Shown: positions 9,093 to 18,878, numbered from the stretch's first letter. The stretch is DNA of 64,000 nt from Methylocystis sp. (GCF_021731785.1 NZ_JAKFWS010000012.1:1-64000); one strand, 5' to 3'. Numbers and translations are program-made. The notes: generated from the letters alone by a model not told the origin.

Positions 9093-9983
9093 TCAAAATC
9101 GTACGCTTGTCTCAAGAATCGTATAGCCTCCCTTACCGCCATACTCATCACGGACATAGCCGCCTGCAAGGCTCGCATAGAACGGTCCGATCTCCATGAG
9201 CGTGACATGCGCGCCAAACATTGGCTGAAGTTCGCCCTTATAAGTATTCAGCGCCGCATGCGGTCCAAAGAATAATTTTCCTTTCAACCAAACCAGGAGG
9301 GAGTCGTTGAACGGAAATACAACGCCCGGCTTTACTTCAAAATACCCCCATCCAAATGCGGTCGTATAGACGGCCGACGCGAAAAGCATCAGTTGATCAT
9401 TCGGCGCCGCCCTTAACTCCAGACTTCCCAAAACGCCAAACTCGGTTCCCGCAAGATCGCTAATAGATTCTGGCGGAATGCGTAGCGCCGCATTCGACAT
9501 ATTGGCGCCGAGGTAACCTTCAGTGGTCATGCCCACCCCGAGAAATCCGCTCACCTCCCAATTCTTGTCGATCAGAGCGTAGCCGATCTGTGCGCCGACA
9601 AAACCATCGGACCCGTAGTATTTGCCTACCGTGCCGAGATGGGGAAGCGCTATGTCGTCCACCTCCATCGCGCTAGCGATGACATTCTCTGCGTCGCTCC
9701 CCTTCACATCAGCGGCATAGCCCCCGAATCCGCCGGTTGCTCGAAGACGCCACCCGGACGCTTCAAGCGAAGATTCGATTGCAGCCGTTGCTGTGAACCA
9801 CTGGTACCATGATCTTCGGGTCGTGCCCCACGACCAAGAGTCGAACTCAATGCTCGGTGGTCGCTTCAGTGGCTGGGCGATCGCATGTGTCGGAGTTTCC
9901 TGCTCGGCCAGGTTCGAAACATTCACCGCGTTCGGCGAGGTCAATAGTGAACAGATTGCTGCAACGCCGCTCGCGCAATTCAT
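9093..9983 (-). CDS. Cellulose biosynthesis BcsS-like outer membrane protein
   Basis: The 296-residue protein has a weak N-terminal export signal and then a beta-rich, glycine/aromatic-alternating body. The early block DGWRLRATGG-like segment (SGWRLRATGGFGGYA), the central GAQIGYALIDKNWEVSGFLGV and the terminal SVRF suggest the BcsS family of small barrels linked to cellulose synthesis in alphaproteobacteria. The ATG at 9983 has GGGAG about 8 bases upstream. No bcsA, bcsB or other cellulose gene is nearby, so the role is inferred only from resemblance. It could be another outer membrane barrel of unknown function. Confidence 0.55.
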   Translation of the reverse strand: MNCASGVAAICSLLTSPNAVNVSNLAEQETPTHAIAQPLKRPPSIEFDSWSWGTTRRSWYQWFTATAAIESSLEASGWRLRATGGFGGYAADVKGSDAENVIASAMEVDDIALPHLGTVGKYYGSDGFVGAQIGYALIDKNWEVSGFLGVGMTTEGYLGANMSNAALRIPPESISDLAGTEFGVLGSLELRAAPNDQLMLFASAVYTTAFGWGYFEVKPGVVFPFNDSLLVWLKGKLFFGPHAALNTYKGELQPMFGAHVTLMEIGPFYASLAGGYVRDEYGGKGGYTILETSVRF

Positions 9984-10182
9984 CCTCAGGCTCCCGGGGG
10001 CTTACGCTCAGCGTAGCCTCGATCCGTGGATTTTCCGGGCAAATTCAGGAAAAGAGCGACATTTTCAGTTCAAGTGCTTTTTTGGCCACAGGTATGCGCC
10101 AGCCGCTCACCGGACGAGTCTGCGAAAGCCGGCGCTGCGAGAAGGCGCGGCGACGGCGCGGCGCGTTCGTAGACGCCCCGCC

Positions 10183-11418
10183 CTACGCCGTCGCGCGCAG
10201 CTGCGCCACCCGCACCGGCACGGGCGGATGCGAAAAATAGAAGGTCGCGTAAAGCGGGTCGGGCGTCAGCGTCGCCAGGTTGTCGCGCGTGAGCCGCGTC
10301 AGCGCCGAGATCATCGGCTCCTTGCCGACGAGATCGCGCGCGAAGGCGTCGGCTTCGAATTCCGCCCGCCGCGAGCGCCAGGCGAGCAAGGGCGACAGGA
10401 TATGCGAGATCGGCTCGCGCGCCAGCAACAGCGCCACGAGGACAATCCCCGGATCATTCGGCAAACCGAACCAGCCGGCGAAGACGTCGGAGCCGAACGC
10501 CTGCCACAGCACAGCGAAACCAAGGAAGGCGATCGCCGCCGCTTGTAACAGCATCTGCCGCACATGGCCGAATTTGAAGTGGCCGAGTTCATGAGCGAGG
10601 ATCGACTCGATCTCGTCGGGAGAATGTCTTGCAAGCAGCGTGTCGAAGAAGACAATGCGCTTGGCTTTGCCGAAACCGCTGAAATAAGCGTTGCCATGGG
10701 TGGAGCGCGTCGAGGCGTCCATCACATAGAGCCCCTTCGATTCGAAGCCGCATTTGGCGAGGAGCGCCTCCATGCGCCGCTTCATCGCGCCCTCTTCGAG
10801 CGGCGTGAATGTATTGAAGAGCGGCGCAATGACCGTCGGATAGATCACGGCCATCGCGATCGCGATGGCGATGAAGGCGACATAAGCCAAGAGCCACCAT
10901 GTGTCCGGCGCGGCGCGCAGCAGCCAGAACATCCCGAAGAGCAAAGGCGCTGAAACGGCGATTTCCAATGCGCCGGTCTTCGCCTGATCAATGAGAAACT
11001 TTTGCGGCGTCAGGCGATTGAAGCCGAACCGCGCCTCGAGCCAAAAGGCCCGCGCGGCGGCGAAGGGCATATCGATCAACCCGGCGATCACGCCGAAGAG
11101 GAGAACGAACAGAACGCTGCGCACGAGGCCCGGTTCGACCATGGCGACGACCGCCGCATAGAGCGGCGCGAGCCCCAGCGTCAGCCACAAAACTGAAATC
11201 GCGGCGTCGAAAATCGTTTCGACGATAGAAAACTCGGTTTTCGCGATCGTATATTCGGCGGCGCGACGATGATCGTCGAGAGTCACCTCGCCCGCGAAAT
11301 CCGGCGGCACCCGATCGCGATTGGCCTCAACCGTCGCCATCTGTCGCAGGCGTAAATAAACGCCAAGGCCGGCCGAGGCGGCGATCGCCAGACATATCAC
11401 GACGCCCATTGCGCTCAT
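10183..11418 (-). CDS. M48 family membrane zinc metalloprotease (Ste24/CAAX protease-like)
   Basis: The 411-residue integral membrane protease carries the HELGHFKFGH zinc motif (HExxH) near residue 280, and a downstream acidic ligand region EFEADAFARDL (third zinc ligand E). The N-terminal part has several hydrophobic helices, and the FGFNRLTPQKFLID and STRSTHGNAYFSGFGKAKRI blocks are typical of Ste24p-type CAAX proteases. I chose the ATG at 11418, which has GGAG 7 bases upstream, over an upstream ATG at 11592 that adds 58 unlikely residues. In bacteria these proteases act in membrane protein quality control; the substrate here is unknown. Confidence 0.88.
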   Translation of the reverse strand: MSAMGVVICLAIAASAGLGVYLRLRQMATVEANRDRVPPDFAGEVTLDDHRRAAEYTIAKTEFSIVETIFDAAISVLWLTLGLAPLYAAVVAMVEPGLVRSVLFVLLFGVIAGLIDMPFAAARAFWLEARFGFNRLTPQKFLIDQAKTGALEIAVSAPLLFGMFWLLRAAPDTWWLLAYVAFIAIAIAMAVIYPTVIAPLFNTFTPLEEGAMKRRMEALLAKCGFESKGLYVMDASTRSTHGNAYFSGFGKAKRIVFFDTLLARHSPDEIESILAHELGHFKFGHVRQMLLQAAAIAFLGFAVLWQAFGSDVFAGWFGLPNDPGIVLVALLLAREPISHILSPLLAWRSRRAEFEADAFARDLVGKEPMISALTRLTRDNLATLTPDPLYATFYFSHPPVPVRVAQLRATA

Positions 11419-11605
11419 TCTGCGCTCCTGCCAATTCTCCGTGGCAATATAGGAGGTCGCGTCATAGTTTGCGAGAACTGCGTCGAACGCGATCGTGATA
11501 TCGAGAACTGGTTCATCTGTCGGGCGTCTGTATTTTGGTGATGACGCCTGTGACGCTTGAATCTGGAAAACGCCCGCCGACCGGCGCCGCAATACGGAGT
11601 CGCCA

Positions 11606-12007
11606 GTGAGATTGGCTTTTTTGATAGGCGCTGTCGCCGCCGCTCAAGGCGCGGCGGGCGTTGCTCTCGCCGCGGCATCGGCGCATCTCGACGCGAGTCC
11701 TTTTCTCGCGACGGCCAGCCAGTTTCTCATGATCCACGCCGCCGCCGGCGTCGGCCTCGCCGCGCTTGCGCGGACGACGCCGCGACAGGAAGCGAACTGG
11801 CTCGCCGCAATCGTCCTGGCGCTTCAGGCTGGGGTGACGCTTTTCGCCGGAGACCTGGCGGCGCGCGTCTTCTTGACGACGAAACTTTTCTCTCTCGCCG
11901 CGCCGATCGGCGGCGGACTGACGATCCTGAGCTGGTGCGCCCTGGCAGTCTGGGCGGCGTTCGCCATGTTGCGCGCTAATTCGCCACAAACGCCGCGCGA
12001 AAGCTAG
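11606..12007 (+). CDS. DUF423 family membrane protein
   Basis: The 133-residue protein starts with GTG at 11606, preceded by GGAG. It has four hydrophobic segments. The motifs AAASAHLD near the N terminus, a central QFLMIHAAAGVGLAAL and the C-terminal APIGGGLTILSWCALA match the DUF423 (YgdD-like) family of small inner membrane proteins of unknown function. It is followed after 32 bases by a response regulator gene on the same strand, a possible but unproven pair. Confidence 0.75.
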   Translation: MRLAFLIGAVAAAQGAAGVALAAASAHLDASPFLATASQFLMIHAAAGVGLAALARTTPRQEANWLAAIVLALQAGVTLFAGDLAARVFLTTKLFSLAAPIGGGLTILSWCALAVWAAFAMLRANSPQTPRES

Positions 12008-12039
12008 ACAACTGCGGGAAACCGCCCCACCATTCACGT

Positions 12040-12477
12040 ATGTCGGTTTCGAGTTCCGACCTTTCATCCTCGGCTGCTCCGAGCGATGACTCCCAGCGCG
12101 CGGGCGATCCTTTGCTCGGGCGACGGCTGCTCATTGTCGAAGACGATCCCTATATCGCGCTGGCGCTTGAAGAGACGCTTTCCGAATTCGGCTTAATTAT
12201 TGCGGGGATGGCGCGCAGCGTCGAGGAGGCGGTGCGGCTGTCGCGCGAGGACGGCGTCGAACTCGCCTTGCTCGACGTCAATATCGGCCACGAAAAGATC
12301 GATCCCGTCGCCGACGCGCTCGCCGCCCGCGGCTGCCCTTTCATTTTCACCACAGGGTGCGGGCGCGCGGGACTGCCGGAGGCGCACCTTGAGCACGCCA
12401 TGGTCGAAAAGCCGTTTTATGTCGAGGAGATCCTGTCTGCGCTGCGCAACGAGATGGCGCGCGCTCAACAGCGCTAG
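12040..12477 (+). CDS. Single-domain response regulator
   Basis: The 145-residue protein consists of a CheY-like receiver domain after about 28 residues of Ser/Ala-rich leader. The acidic pocket is in LLIVEDDPYIA, the phospho-acceptor Asp in LALLDVNIG, the conserved Thr/Ser switch in FIFTTG and the Lys in VEKPF. There is no output domain, so it must act by protein contact or in a phosphorelay. No histidine kinase gene is adjacent. It lies between a DUF423 gene and an AsmA-like gene. The ATG at 12040 has only a weak ribosome binding site. Confidence 0.85.
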   Translation: MSVSSSDLSSSAAPSDDSQRAGDPLLGRRLLIVEDDPYIALALEETLSEFGLIIAGMARSVEEAVRLSREDGVELALLDVNIGHEKIDPVADALAARGCPFIFTTGCGRAGLPEAHLEHAMVEKPFYVEEILSALRNEMARAQQR

Positions 12478-12555
12478 ACTCGGCTTTCGCCACTTTATCG
12501 CCCCCGTTGACCGCGACAAGTAAAGTCCCAGAGACCAGCTTCGGGAGCACGGGGC

Positions 12556-14469
12556 TTGCCGCCGTCCGCCTTAACCAACAAGCTCGCGCCAGCCATCAAG
12601 GCGCGCCGCCCGTCCGCCGCTGCGCGGCGCCTGCTCGCAACGGCTGTGGCGGCGGTCGCAACCTTCGCGGCGATCGCCGCCGCAATCGCGCCCTGGCTGT
12701 TCTCGCCAGCAGCGCTTATGGACGCCGTCGGCGATCAACTCCAAGGCTCTTCGGGCCTCTACGTCGCGGCGCGCGGCAAAACGAGCTTCTCGCTTTTTCC
12801 ACGCCCAAGCATCGCCGTCGAAGGCGTCGCCTTCGCCGACCGCAATGGCGCGCTCATCATCGAGTCGAGCGAGCTTCGCGGCGACGTCGACGTTCTGCCC
12901 TTGTTGGCGGGACGGCTGAAGGTCGCGGCGGTACAGCTTGTCCGGCCCCACGCGCGCGTCGATTTCGACAAAACGCCGGACGGCGCGCCCGGCGCGGCCG
13001 CCCGAGCGGCCGCCGCAAAGCCGGCGACGCTCGAAGCGGCGGCGGCGGATAATGTGCGATTTGGAACTGTGTCGATCGTCGACGGCGACGCGCGGGTCTC
13101 CTATCGCGGCCGGTTCTACGCGCTGGAGAAAATCAACGCGAAATTTGAATGGCGCCGCATTGGCGAGGCGGCGGCGCTGACGGGGGCGTTCGATTTTAAC
13201 GGCGAACGACTCGAGGCCTTGCTGTGGGTCGCGCGTCCGGGCGCGTTGCTGCGCGGTGAGGAGTCCGTCGTCACGTCGCGGCTCGACGGCCAGACCTTTC
13301 AGTTCGAGGCGCAGGGCGTCGGTCAGCTCGGCGCCAACGCCCGCTTCGCAGGCCGTGTCGCGGCCGCGGCGGCCTCGGCGCGGCGCGCGCTGGCGCTGTT
13401 CGACGTTGCAATCCCCCTGCCCGGCCCCTTCAGCGATGCACAATTTTCCGCGCAGGCGACGCTCGCGCCGCGAGAGGCGCACTTCAAAGGCGCACGTCTA
13501 TTTGTCGATGGAAATGTATTTCGAGGCGATCTCGACCTTCAGAAAGAGGATGGCCGGCCAACGCTCGCAGCTGCGCTTCAAAGCGAATTCCTCTCCTTGC
13601 GGCCGTTTCTTTCCGAGGCGCCTCCGCTTGTCGACGCGAACGGACAGTGGACCAGGCAACCCTTCGGTCTCCCCGACTTCTCCGGCGTCGACGTAGATCT
13701 GCATCTCGCCGTCGGCCACGCGCGGCTCGGCCGGCTGAAAATCAACGACGCGTCGATCACGGCGACTCTGCGCGACGGCGCGGCGGAGTTCTCGATCGAC
13801 CAGGCTCAAGCCTATCGCGGCGCCTTTAAGCTCCGGGCGTCCGTCGCGCCAGGGCCCGACGGGCTGGTGTTCCGCGCCAATGCGCAAACGACGGCGGTCG
13901 AGGCGGGCCCGCTGCTTTGGGATGCTTACGGCAAACCATTGCTGGCCGGCTCCCTCAATGCGACTTTCACGCTGGATGGGACCGGCGACCGGATGTCTGC
14001 GCTTATGCAAAGTCTGAACGGGCGCGCCAGCGTGGCGCTCGTCGACGGCGAGATTTCCGGCGTCGATCTGGAGAAGGCGCTGCAGGGTTTGGAAAAACGC
14101 CCATTGTCGAGCGCCGTCGACATCCGCTCCGGACGTTCGATCGTCGACGCCGCCAGCGCCTCGATAAAATTCGAGAACGGCGTCGCCAATATTTCTGAGG
14201 GAAGCGTGCGGGGACGAGGCTTCTCAGTGGCGTTCAGCGGATCGGCGCCGCTGCCAGAACGCGCGCTCGCGATCAAGGCCGTTGCGAGCGAAGCCGACAA
14301 TGCCGGCAAAATCAGCGATTGGGCTCCCAGCATCGCCTTCGAGGTGGCCGGTCCCTGGGACGAATTGGCGTTGAAACTGGATACGCAGGCCTTTATTCGC
14401 CGATCGAACGCCGCCGCTCCGCTGCTGCCGCGTCCGGAGGCGTCGCCCCAGGCGCCGGCGGCGAGATGA
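12556..14469 (+). CDS. AsmA-like envelope protein
   Basis: The 637-residue protein uses a TTG start at 12556 with GGGAGCACGGGG upstream. A signal-anchor helix lies at about residues 24-50. The N-terminal AsmA domain contains FSLFPRPSIAVEGVAFAD and LLAGRLKVAAVQLVRPHARVDF (in two parts), and the C-terminal AsmA_2-like region contains LNGRASVALVDGEISGVDL and the FSGSAPLPERAL segment. AsmA-family proteins are bridge-like envelope proteins anchored in the inner membrane and proposed to move phospholipid toward the outer membrane. It has no obvious operon partner. A later ATG at 12718 would remove the anchor and is unlikely. Confidence 0.8.
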   Translation: MPPSALTNKLAPAIKARRPSAAARRLLATAVAAVATFAAIAAAIAPWLFSPAALMDAVGDQLQGSSGLYVAARGKTSFSLFPRPSIAVEGVAFADRNGALIIESSELRGDVDVLPLLAGRLKVAAVQLVRPHARVDFDKTPDGAPGAAARAAAAKPATLEAAAADNVRFGTVSIVDGDARVSYRGRFYALEKINAKFEWRRIGEAAALTGAFDFNGERLEALLWVARPGALLRGEESVVTSRLDGQTFQFEAQGVGQLGANARFAGRVAAAAASARRALALFDVAIPLPGPFSDAQFSAQATLAPREAHFKGARLFVDGNVFRGDLDLQKEDGRPTLAAALQSEFLSLRPFLSEAPPLVDANGQWTRQPFGLPDFSGVDVDLHLAVGHARLGRLKINDASITATLRDGAAEFSIDQAQAYRGAFKLRASVAPGPDGLVFRANAQTTAVEAGPLLWDAYGKPLLAGSLNATFTLDGTGDRMSALMQSLNGRASVALVDGEISGVDLEKALQGLEKRPLSSAVDIRSGRSIVDAASASIKFENGVANISEGSVRGRGFSVAFSGSAPLPERALAIKAVASEADNAGKISDWAPSIAFEVAGPWDELALKLDTQAFIRRSNAAAPLLPRPEASPQAPAAR

Positions 14470-14478
14470 TGCGGGAAG

Positions 14479-14772
14479 TCAGACGTCCTCGAATTGCGTT
14501 TCGCGCAGCAGCCTTGTGAGCTCGTCGGGAATGTCGAGGTATCGGAAGCGGCGAAGCTCAAAACCCACTTCGACGACGCCCCAGGGAGGCGCATAGGTCC
14601 GCCAGGGCGAAACTTCCGCAAGAATCACGACATGACCGCCGTCGATGCCGCGGGCGATGCGCGCAACCGTGTAAATGGCGCCGCGGGCCAAGCCCTCGCA
14701 ACGACCATAGGGGCCGGCAGTCGCGTCTAGGCAAATCACCTCGGCGCCGGGAGGCGTTTCAGGACTAATCAT
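14479..14772 (-). CDS. Small conserved-looking hypothetical protein
   Basis: I take the ATG at 14772 (MISPETPPGAEVICLDA), which has GAGG 8 bases upstream, giving 97 residues; the longer frame start at 14817 lacks a site. The protein is beta-rich with VICLDA, a GxY turn (AGPYGRCEGLARGAIYTV) and a C-terminal helix ELTRLLRE. It resembles small proteins with an SH3-like beta fold often seen near phage or housekeeping genes, but I do not recognise a named family. It is convergent with the AsmA-like gene (9 bases apart). Confidence 0.55.
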   Translation of the reverse strand: MISPETPPGAEVICLDATAGPYGRCEGLARGAIYTVARIARGIDGGHVVILAEVSPWRTYAPPWGVVEVGFELRRFRYLDIPDELTRLLRETQFEDV

Positions 14773-14870
14773 TTGGCGACCTCGTTCTGCAGCGCGATGA
14801 ACGCGCGCTCCTATCAATTATGGAGCGCGCGTCGGCGGGCGAAAGAGCCCGGCGCGCCGCTTAGCGGTCA

Positions 14871-15074
14871 CTAGAACTTTAGAAAGCCCAAAAAGCCTCT
14901 CTTCAGCTTCTTGCGGTCGAGCGCGCCGAGTTCGTCATAGACGCGGCGCGCGGCGGCCCGCATTTCCATGAGCTTGTCGTCAGAGACGTCGAAATCAAGA
15001 ACGGCGGATTTCAACTCGCGGCGCGCCTGATCCAGCCGCGTCTGCGCATCCGCGATCAACAAATTCAGCTTCAT
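14871..15074 (-). CDS. Small helical hypothetical protein
   Basis: The ATG at 15074 (MKLNLLIADAQTRLDQ) is supported by GGAGAG 5-10 bases upstream and gives 67 residues. The protein is almost entirely helical and charged, with heptad-like spacing (RLDQARRELKSAVLDF) and a basic C-terminal tail KKLKRGFLGFLKF that could touch membrane or nucleic acid. No family is recognised. The longer frame upward to 15257 reads through the tRNA-Cys gene and is not real. Confidence 0.55.
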   Translation of the reverse strand: MKLNLLIADAQTRLDQARRELKSAVLDFDVSDDKLMEMRAAARRVYDELGALDRKKLKRGFLGFLKF

Positions 15075-15226
15075 TACGCTCTCCGATGGCGATGTCGCCC
15101 TAACTATAACGCAACTGCGAAGAAAACCGACCCAAATGAACCCCCGCTCGGGCCGTGCAGCTCGTTTCTCTTGCGCTATCATTAAGCCTGCGCGCCGCAA
15201 CGCCGCCAACCGATTTGGAAAACGCG

Positions 15227-15297
15227 AGGCCTCGGAGGGAATCGAACCCCCGTACAAGGATTTGCAGTCCTCTGCGTAGCCACTCCGCCACGAGGCC
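15227..15297 (-). tRNA. tRNA-Cys (anticodon GCA)
   Basis: Reading the minus strand from 15297, a 7-bp acceptor stem GGCCTCG/CGAGGCC closes the molecule. The anticodon loop is CTGCAAA (GCA), the T-loop is GGTTCGATTCC, and the D-arm is GGCGGAGTGGCTACGCA. Length is 71 bases with discriminator T and no encoded CCA. All four arms pair. Confidence 0.95.
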
Positions 15298-15379
15298 GTT
15301 TCGCGGCGTGCGCCGCGTCGGCTCGCTCATACAGGACGGCGCCAAGGCGAGCAAGCCAGGCGAACGCCTACACGTGCGC

Positions 15380-15865
15380 TCAATACGGACGGCCGTCCTT
15401 GTGAGAGAAAATCCAGCGGCCGTCGGGGCCAAGCGCCGCGACGAGGTCGTCATCAGGATAGCTCGCCTCGTCGCCTGCCGAGCGGTCGCCGATTTCAAGA
15501 TAGACCACGTCGCGATCGGTCCGGTTCATAAGACAATGCGCGGCGCCCCGAGCCGGGAAGCCTGCGCACATGCCGGCGCGCAGGACGATCTCGTCGTCAT
15601 CGCGCAGCAGCGTCGGCTCTCCATCGAGGATAAAGACGAATTCATCCTGCCGACTATGGCGATGCTTCAGCGCCGACCGCGCGCCGGGGGCAAGCCGCGT
15701 CAGATTGACGCCGAAATTGTTCAAGCCGAAGACGTCGCCCAAAGGCCGCTTTTCGCGCCCGCCCATCCGCGAGGCGAACGGTTCAGGATAGCTCGACGCC
15801 TTGGCGCGCGGGGCGACGGCCGCCGCCTCGACGGCCGCCGGTTGAAGCTCGCGAGGTTTTTCCAT
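15380..15865 (-). CDS. Cupin-domain protein
   Basis: The ATG at 15865 (MEKPRELQP) with AAGGGAAG upstream gives 161 residues; the longer frame start at 16045 lies inside divergent topA. The single cupin domain has the metal-binding first motif as KHRHSRQDEFVFILDGE and the second as GFPARGAAHCLMN, with FGLNNFGVNLTRLAPGARSA ahead. The C-terminal DLVAALGPDGRWIFSHKDG is shared with cupins annotated as probable sugar or transcript-linked proteins. The enzymatic role, if any, is unknown. It is divergent from topA with a 109-base shared promoter region. Confidence 0.8.
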   Translation of the reverse strand: MEKPRELQPAAVEAAAVAPRAKASSYPEPFASRMGGREKRPLGDVFGLNNFGVNLTRLAPGARSALKHRHSRQDEFVFILDGEPTLLRDDDEIVLRAGMCAGFPARGAAHCLMNRTDRDVVYLEIGDRSAGDEASYPDDDLVAALGPDGRWIFSHKDGRPY

Positions 15866-15974
15866 GACGCAGCTTCCCTTAAGCTCCCGGGCTGGCCAAT
15901 TTGACAGGGGGCGCCCATTTTGACCATCTTCCGCCGCTCGCGCCGAGCCGGCGCACCCTTGGAATAATCTCGAA

Positions 15975-18878
15975 ATGAATGTCGTTATCGTCGAATCGGC
16001 GGCCAAAGCGCAGACGATCAACAAGTATTTGGGCAGTAATTTCAATGTGTTGGCCTGTTACGGCCATGTTCGCGACCTGCCCGCCAAGGACGGCTCGGTC
16101 GATCCTGACCAAGATTTTTCCATGGTCTGGGAGATGGACGCCAAGGGCGCAAAGCGCGTCGCGGCCATCGCCGACGCAGTGAAGGGGGCCGACAAGGTCA
16201 TCCTCGCCACCGACCCGGACCGCGAGGGCGAGGCCATCTCCTGGCATTTGCTCGACATTTTGAACAAGAAAAAGGTCCTCAAGGACAAGAAGATCGAGCG
16301 CGTCGTCTTCAACGCGGTCACCAAGGACGCGATCCGGGAGGCGATGGCGCATCCGCGCCAGATCGACCAGGCGCTGGTCGACGCCTATCTGGCCCGCCGG
16401 GCGCTCGACTATCTCGTCGGTTTCACCCTGTCGCCGGTGCTGTGGCGCAAGCTTCCGGGCGCGCGTTCGGCCGGACGCGTGCAGTCGGTGGCGCTGCGCC
16501 TCGTCTGCGACCGCGAGCTCGAAATCGAGAAATTCGTCCCGCGCGAATATTGGTCGCTCGTCGCCCATTTGAAGACCAAGGCCGGCGAACCTTTCACGGC
16601 GCGACTGGTCGGCGCCGACGGCAGGAAAATCCAGCGCCTCGACATCGGCGCAGGCGCGGAGGCCGAAGACTTCAAAAAGGCGCTCGACGCTGCGGCCTTC
16701 ACGGTCCGCTCGGTCGAGGCGAAACCGGTCAAGCGCCACCCCTACGCCCCCTTCACCACCTCGACGCTGCAGCAGGAGGCGTCGCGCAAGCTCGGCCTGG
16801 CGCCGGCGATCACCATGCGCATCGCCCAACGGCTGTATGAGGGAGTCGATATCGGCGGCGAGACCGCCGGCCTCATTACTTATATGCGAACCGACGGCGT
16901 CGACATGGCGCCCGAGGCCATCGCAAGCGTGCGCGGCGTCATCGGGCGGGAATACGGCGACCGCTTCGTTCCCGATGTTCCGCGCAAATATACGACGAAG
17001 GCCAAGAATGCGCAGGAAGCGCATGAAGCGATCCGGCCTACTGACGCCTCCCGCTTGCCGAAGCAGGTGGCGAAATATCTCGAGCCCGAGCAGGCAAGGC
17101 TCTACGAACTGATCTGGACGCGCACCATCGCGAGCCAGATGGAGTCGGCCGAACTCGAACGCACCACGGTCGAGATCGACGCCAAGGCCGGCGCGCGGGC
17201 GCTGGAGCTGCGCGCGACCGGTCAGGTCGTCCGCTTTCCGGGATTCCTCGAGCTTTATCAGGAAGGCCGCGACGATGCGGAGGACGAGGACGGCGGCCGC
17301 CTGCCGGCGATGGCGCAGGGCGAACCATGCGCCCGCGAAAAAATCGACGCGACCCAGCACTTTACCGAGCCGCCGCCGCGCTTCACCGAAGCGACGCTGG
17401 TCAAGCGCATGGAGGAACTCGGCATCGGTCGCCCCTCGACCTACGCCTCGACGCTCGCCGTGCTGCGCGACCGCGACTATGTCCGGCTCGACAAGAAGCG
17501 GCTCGTCCCCGAGGACAAGGGACGTCTTGTCGTCGCCTTTCTCGAAAGCTTCTTCTCGCGCTACGTCGAATTCGACTTCACCGCCGACCTCGAAGAAAAG
17601 CTCGACCTCGTCTCGAATAATGAGATCGACTGGAAAGAGGTGCTGCGCGACTTCTGGCGCGACTTCTCCATCGCCGTCGACGGCACCAAGGATTTGCGCG
17701 TCAGCGAGGTGCTCGACAGTCTCAATGAGCTTTTAGGGCCGCACGTCTTCCCGCCGAAGGAGGATGGCGGCGACCCGCGGCTCTGCCCCGCCTGCAACAG
17801 CGGCCAGCTCTCGCTGAAGATTGGCAAGTTCGGCGCCTTCGTCGGCTGCTCGAACTATCCCGAATGCCGTTATACGCGAACGCTGTCGCCGCCGACGGGC
17901 GACGCCGTCGACGCCGCGCGGCCGGGCGTTAAGGTTCTTGGCGTCAACCCGGAGACCGGCGCGGAGGTCACGCTGCGCGACGGGCGCTTTGGCGCCTATG
18001 TGCAGGAAGGCGAGCAGGAAGAAGGCGGCGAAAAGCCCAAGCGCGGCTCGCTGCCCAAGTCGATCAAGCCGGACGATCTCACGCTGCAGCAAGCGCTGGC
18101 GCTGCTAGCCTTGCCGCGCGAAGTCGCCAAGCATCCAACGAGCGGCGAGCCGATCATCGCCGGCATCGGCCGCTTCGGTCCCTATGTGCAGCACGGCAAG
18201 ACATACGCCAATATCGGCCGCGACGACGACGTGCTGACGATCGGCGCCAATCGCGCCATCGACCTTATCGTACAGAAGGAGTCGGGCGGCGGCGGTTCGC
18301 GCTTCTCGCGCGGTCCGGCGGAGCCAGCGCGCGCGCTGGGCGATCATCCCGAGGGCGGCGCGGTGAGCGTCAAGGCCGGCCGTTTCGGTCCTTACGTGAA
18401 CTGGGGCAAGGTCAACGCGACGATACCGAAGGGAACCGATCCAGCGTCGTTGACGCTGGAGCAAGCGCTGGAGCTGCTCGCGGCAAAGGCTGCGGGCGGC
18501 GGCGCGGCTGGCGGCCGCGTGCTCGGCGACCATCCCGAAGGCGGCAAGATCACGGTGCGAGCCGGCCGCTTCGGCCCATACGTCAATTGGGGCAAGATCA
18601 ACGCGACGCTGGCCAAGGGCGCTTCTGCCGAAGACGTGACTCTCGAAGAAGCTCTCCGCCTGATCGAAGCCAAGGGCGGCACGCCAAAGAAAGCCGCCAA
18701 AAAGGCGCCGGCCAAGAAAACGCCGGTTAAAGCGAAGAAGACAATCGAAGACAGCGACGAGGCCCCCTTCGACGATTCTCGGCCAGTGAGACAGATCGTG
18801 AAGGCGACCGCAAAGAAGGCTGCGGCGAAAAAACCGCCCGCAAAAAAGCCTTCGACGAAGAAGCTCGCGGCGAAATAG
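15975..18878 (+). CDS. topA: DNA topoisomerase I
   Basis: The 967-residue type IA topoisomerase relaxes negative supercoils. The Toprim domain has Glu8 (VIVESAAKA) and the acidic triad DPDRE at 80-84. The catalytic Tyr is residue 303 in GLITYMRTDGVDM. A four-cysteine zinc finger begins at residue 604 (CPAC...CSNYPEC). It is followed by several topoisomerase C-terminal repeats with the recurring GRFGPYVNWGK block (three close copies), as in alphaproteobacterial enzymes. The last about 70 residues are a Lys/Ala/Pro-rich basic tail that probably binds DNA. It is complete, with no sign of disruption. Confidence 0.97.
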   Translation: MNVVIVESAAKAQTINKYLGSNFNVLACYGHVRDLPAKDGSVDPDQDFSMVWEMDAKGAKRVAAIADAVKGADKVILATDPDREGEAISWHLLDILNKKKVLKDKKIERVVFNAVTKDAIREAMAHPRQIDQALVDAYLARRALDYLVGFTLSPVLWRKLPGARSAGRVQSVALRLVCDRELEIEKFVPREYWSLVAHLKTKAGEPFTARLVGADGRKIQRLDIGAGAEAEDFKKALDAAAFTVRSVEAKPVKRHPYAPFTTSTLQQEASRKLGLAPAITMRIAQRLYEGVDIGGETAGLITYMRTDGVDMAPEAIASVRGVIGREYGDRFVPDVPRKYTTKAKNAQEAHEAIRPTDASRLPKQVAKYLEPEQARLYELIWTRTIASQMESAELERTTVEIDAKAGARALELRATGQVVRFPGFLELYQEGRDDAEDEDGGRLPAMAQGEPCAREKIDATQHFTEPPPRFTEATLVKRMEELGIGRPSTYASTLAVLRDRDYVRLDKKRLVPEDKGRLVVAFLESFFSRYVEFDFTADLEEKLDLVSNNEIDWKEVLRDFWRDFSIAVDGTKDLRVSEVLDSLNELLGPHVFPPKEDGGDPRLCPACNSGQLSLKIGKFGAFVGCSNYPECRYTRTLSPPTGDAVDAARPGVKVLGVNPETGAEVTLRDGRFGAYVQEGEQEEGGEKPKRGSLPKSIKPDDLTLQQALALLALPREVAKHPTSGEPIIAGIGRFGPYVQHGKTYANIGRDDDVLTIGANRAIDLIVQKESGGGGSRFSRGPAEPARALGDHPEGGAVSVKAGRFGPYVNWGKVNATIPKGTDPASLTLEQALELLAAKAAGGGAAGGRVLGDHPEGGKITVRAGRFGPYVNWGKINATLAKGASAEDVTLEEALRLIEAKGGTPKKAAKKAPAKKTPVKAKKTIEDSDEAPFDDSRPVRQIVKATAKKAAAKKPPAKKPSTKKLAAK

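Noticed and set aside
15879-17360. 493-codon minus-strand frame inside topA
   Set aside because: Antisense shadow caused by high GC; the topA reading has all catalytic motifs.
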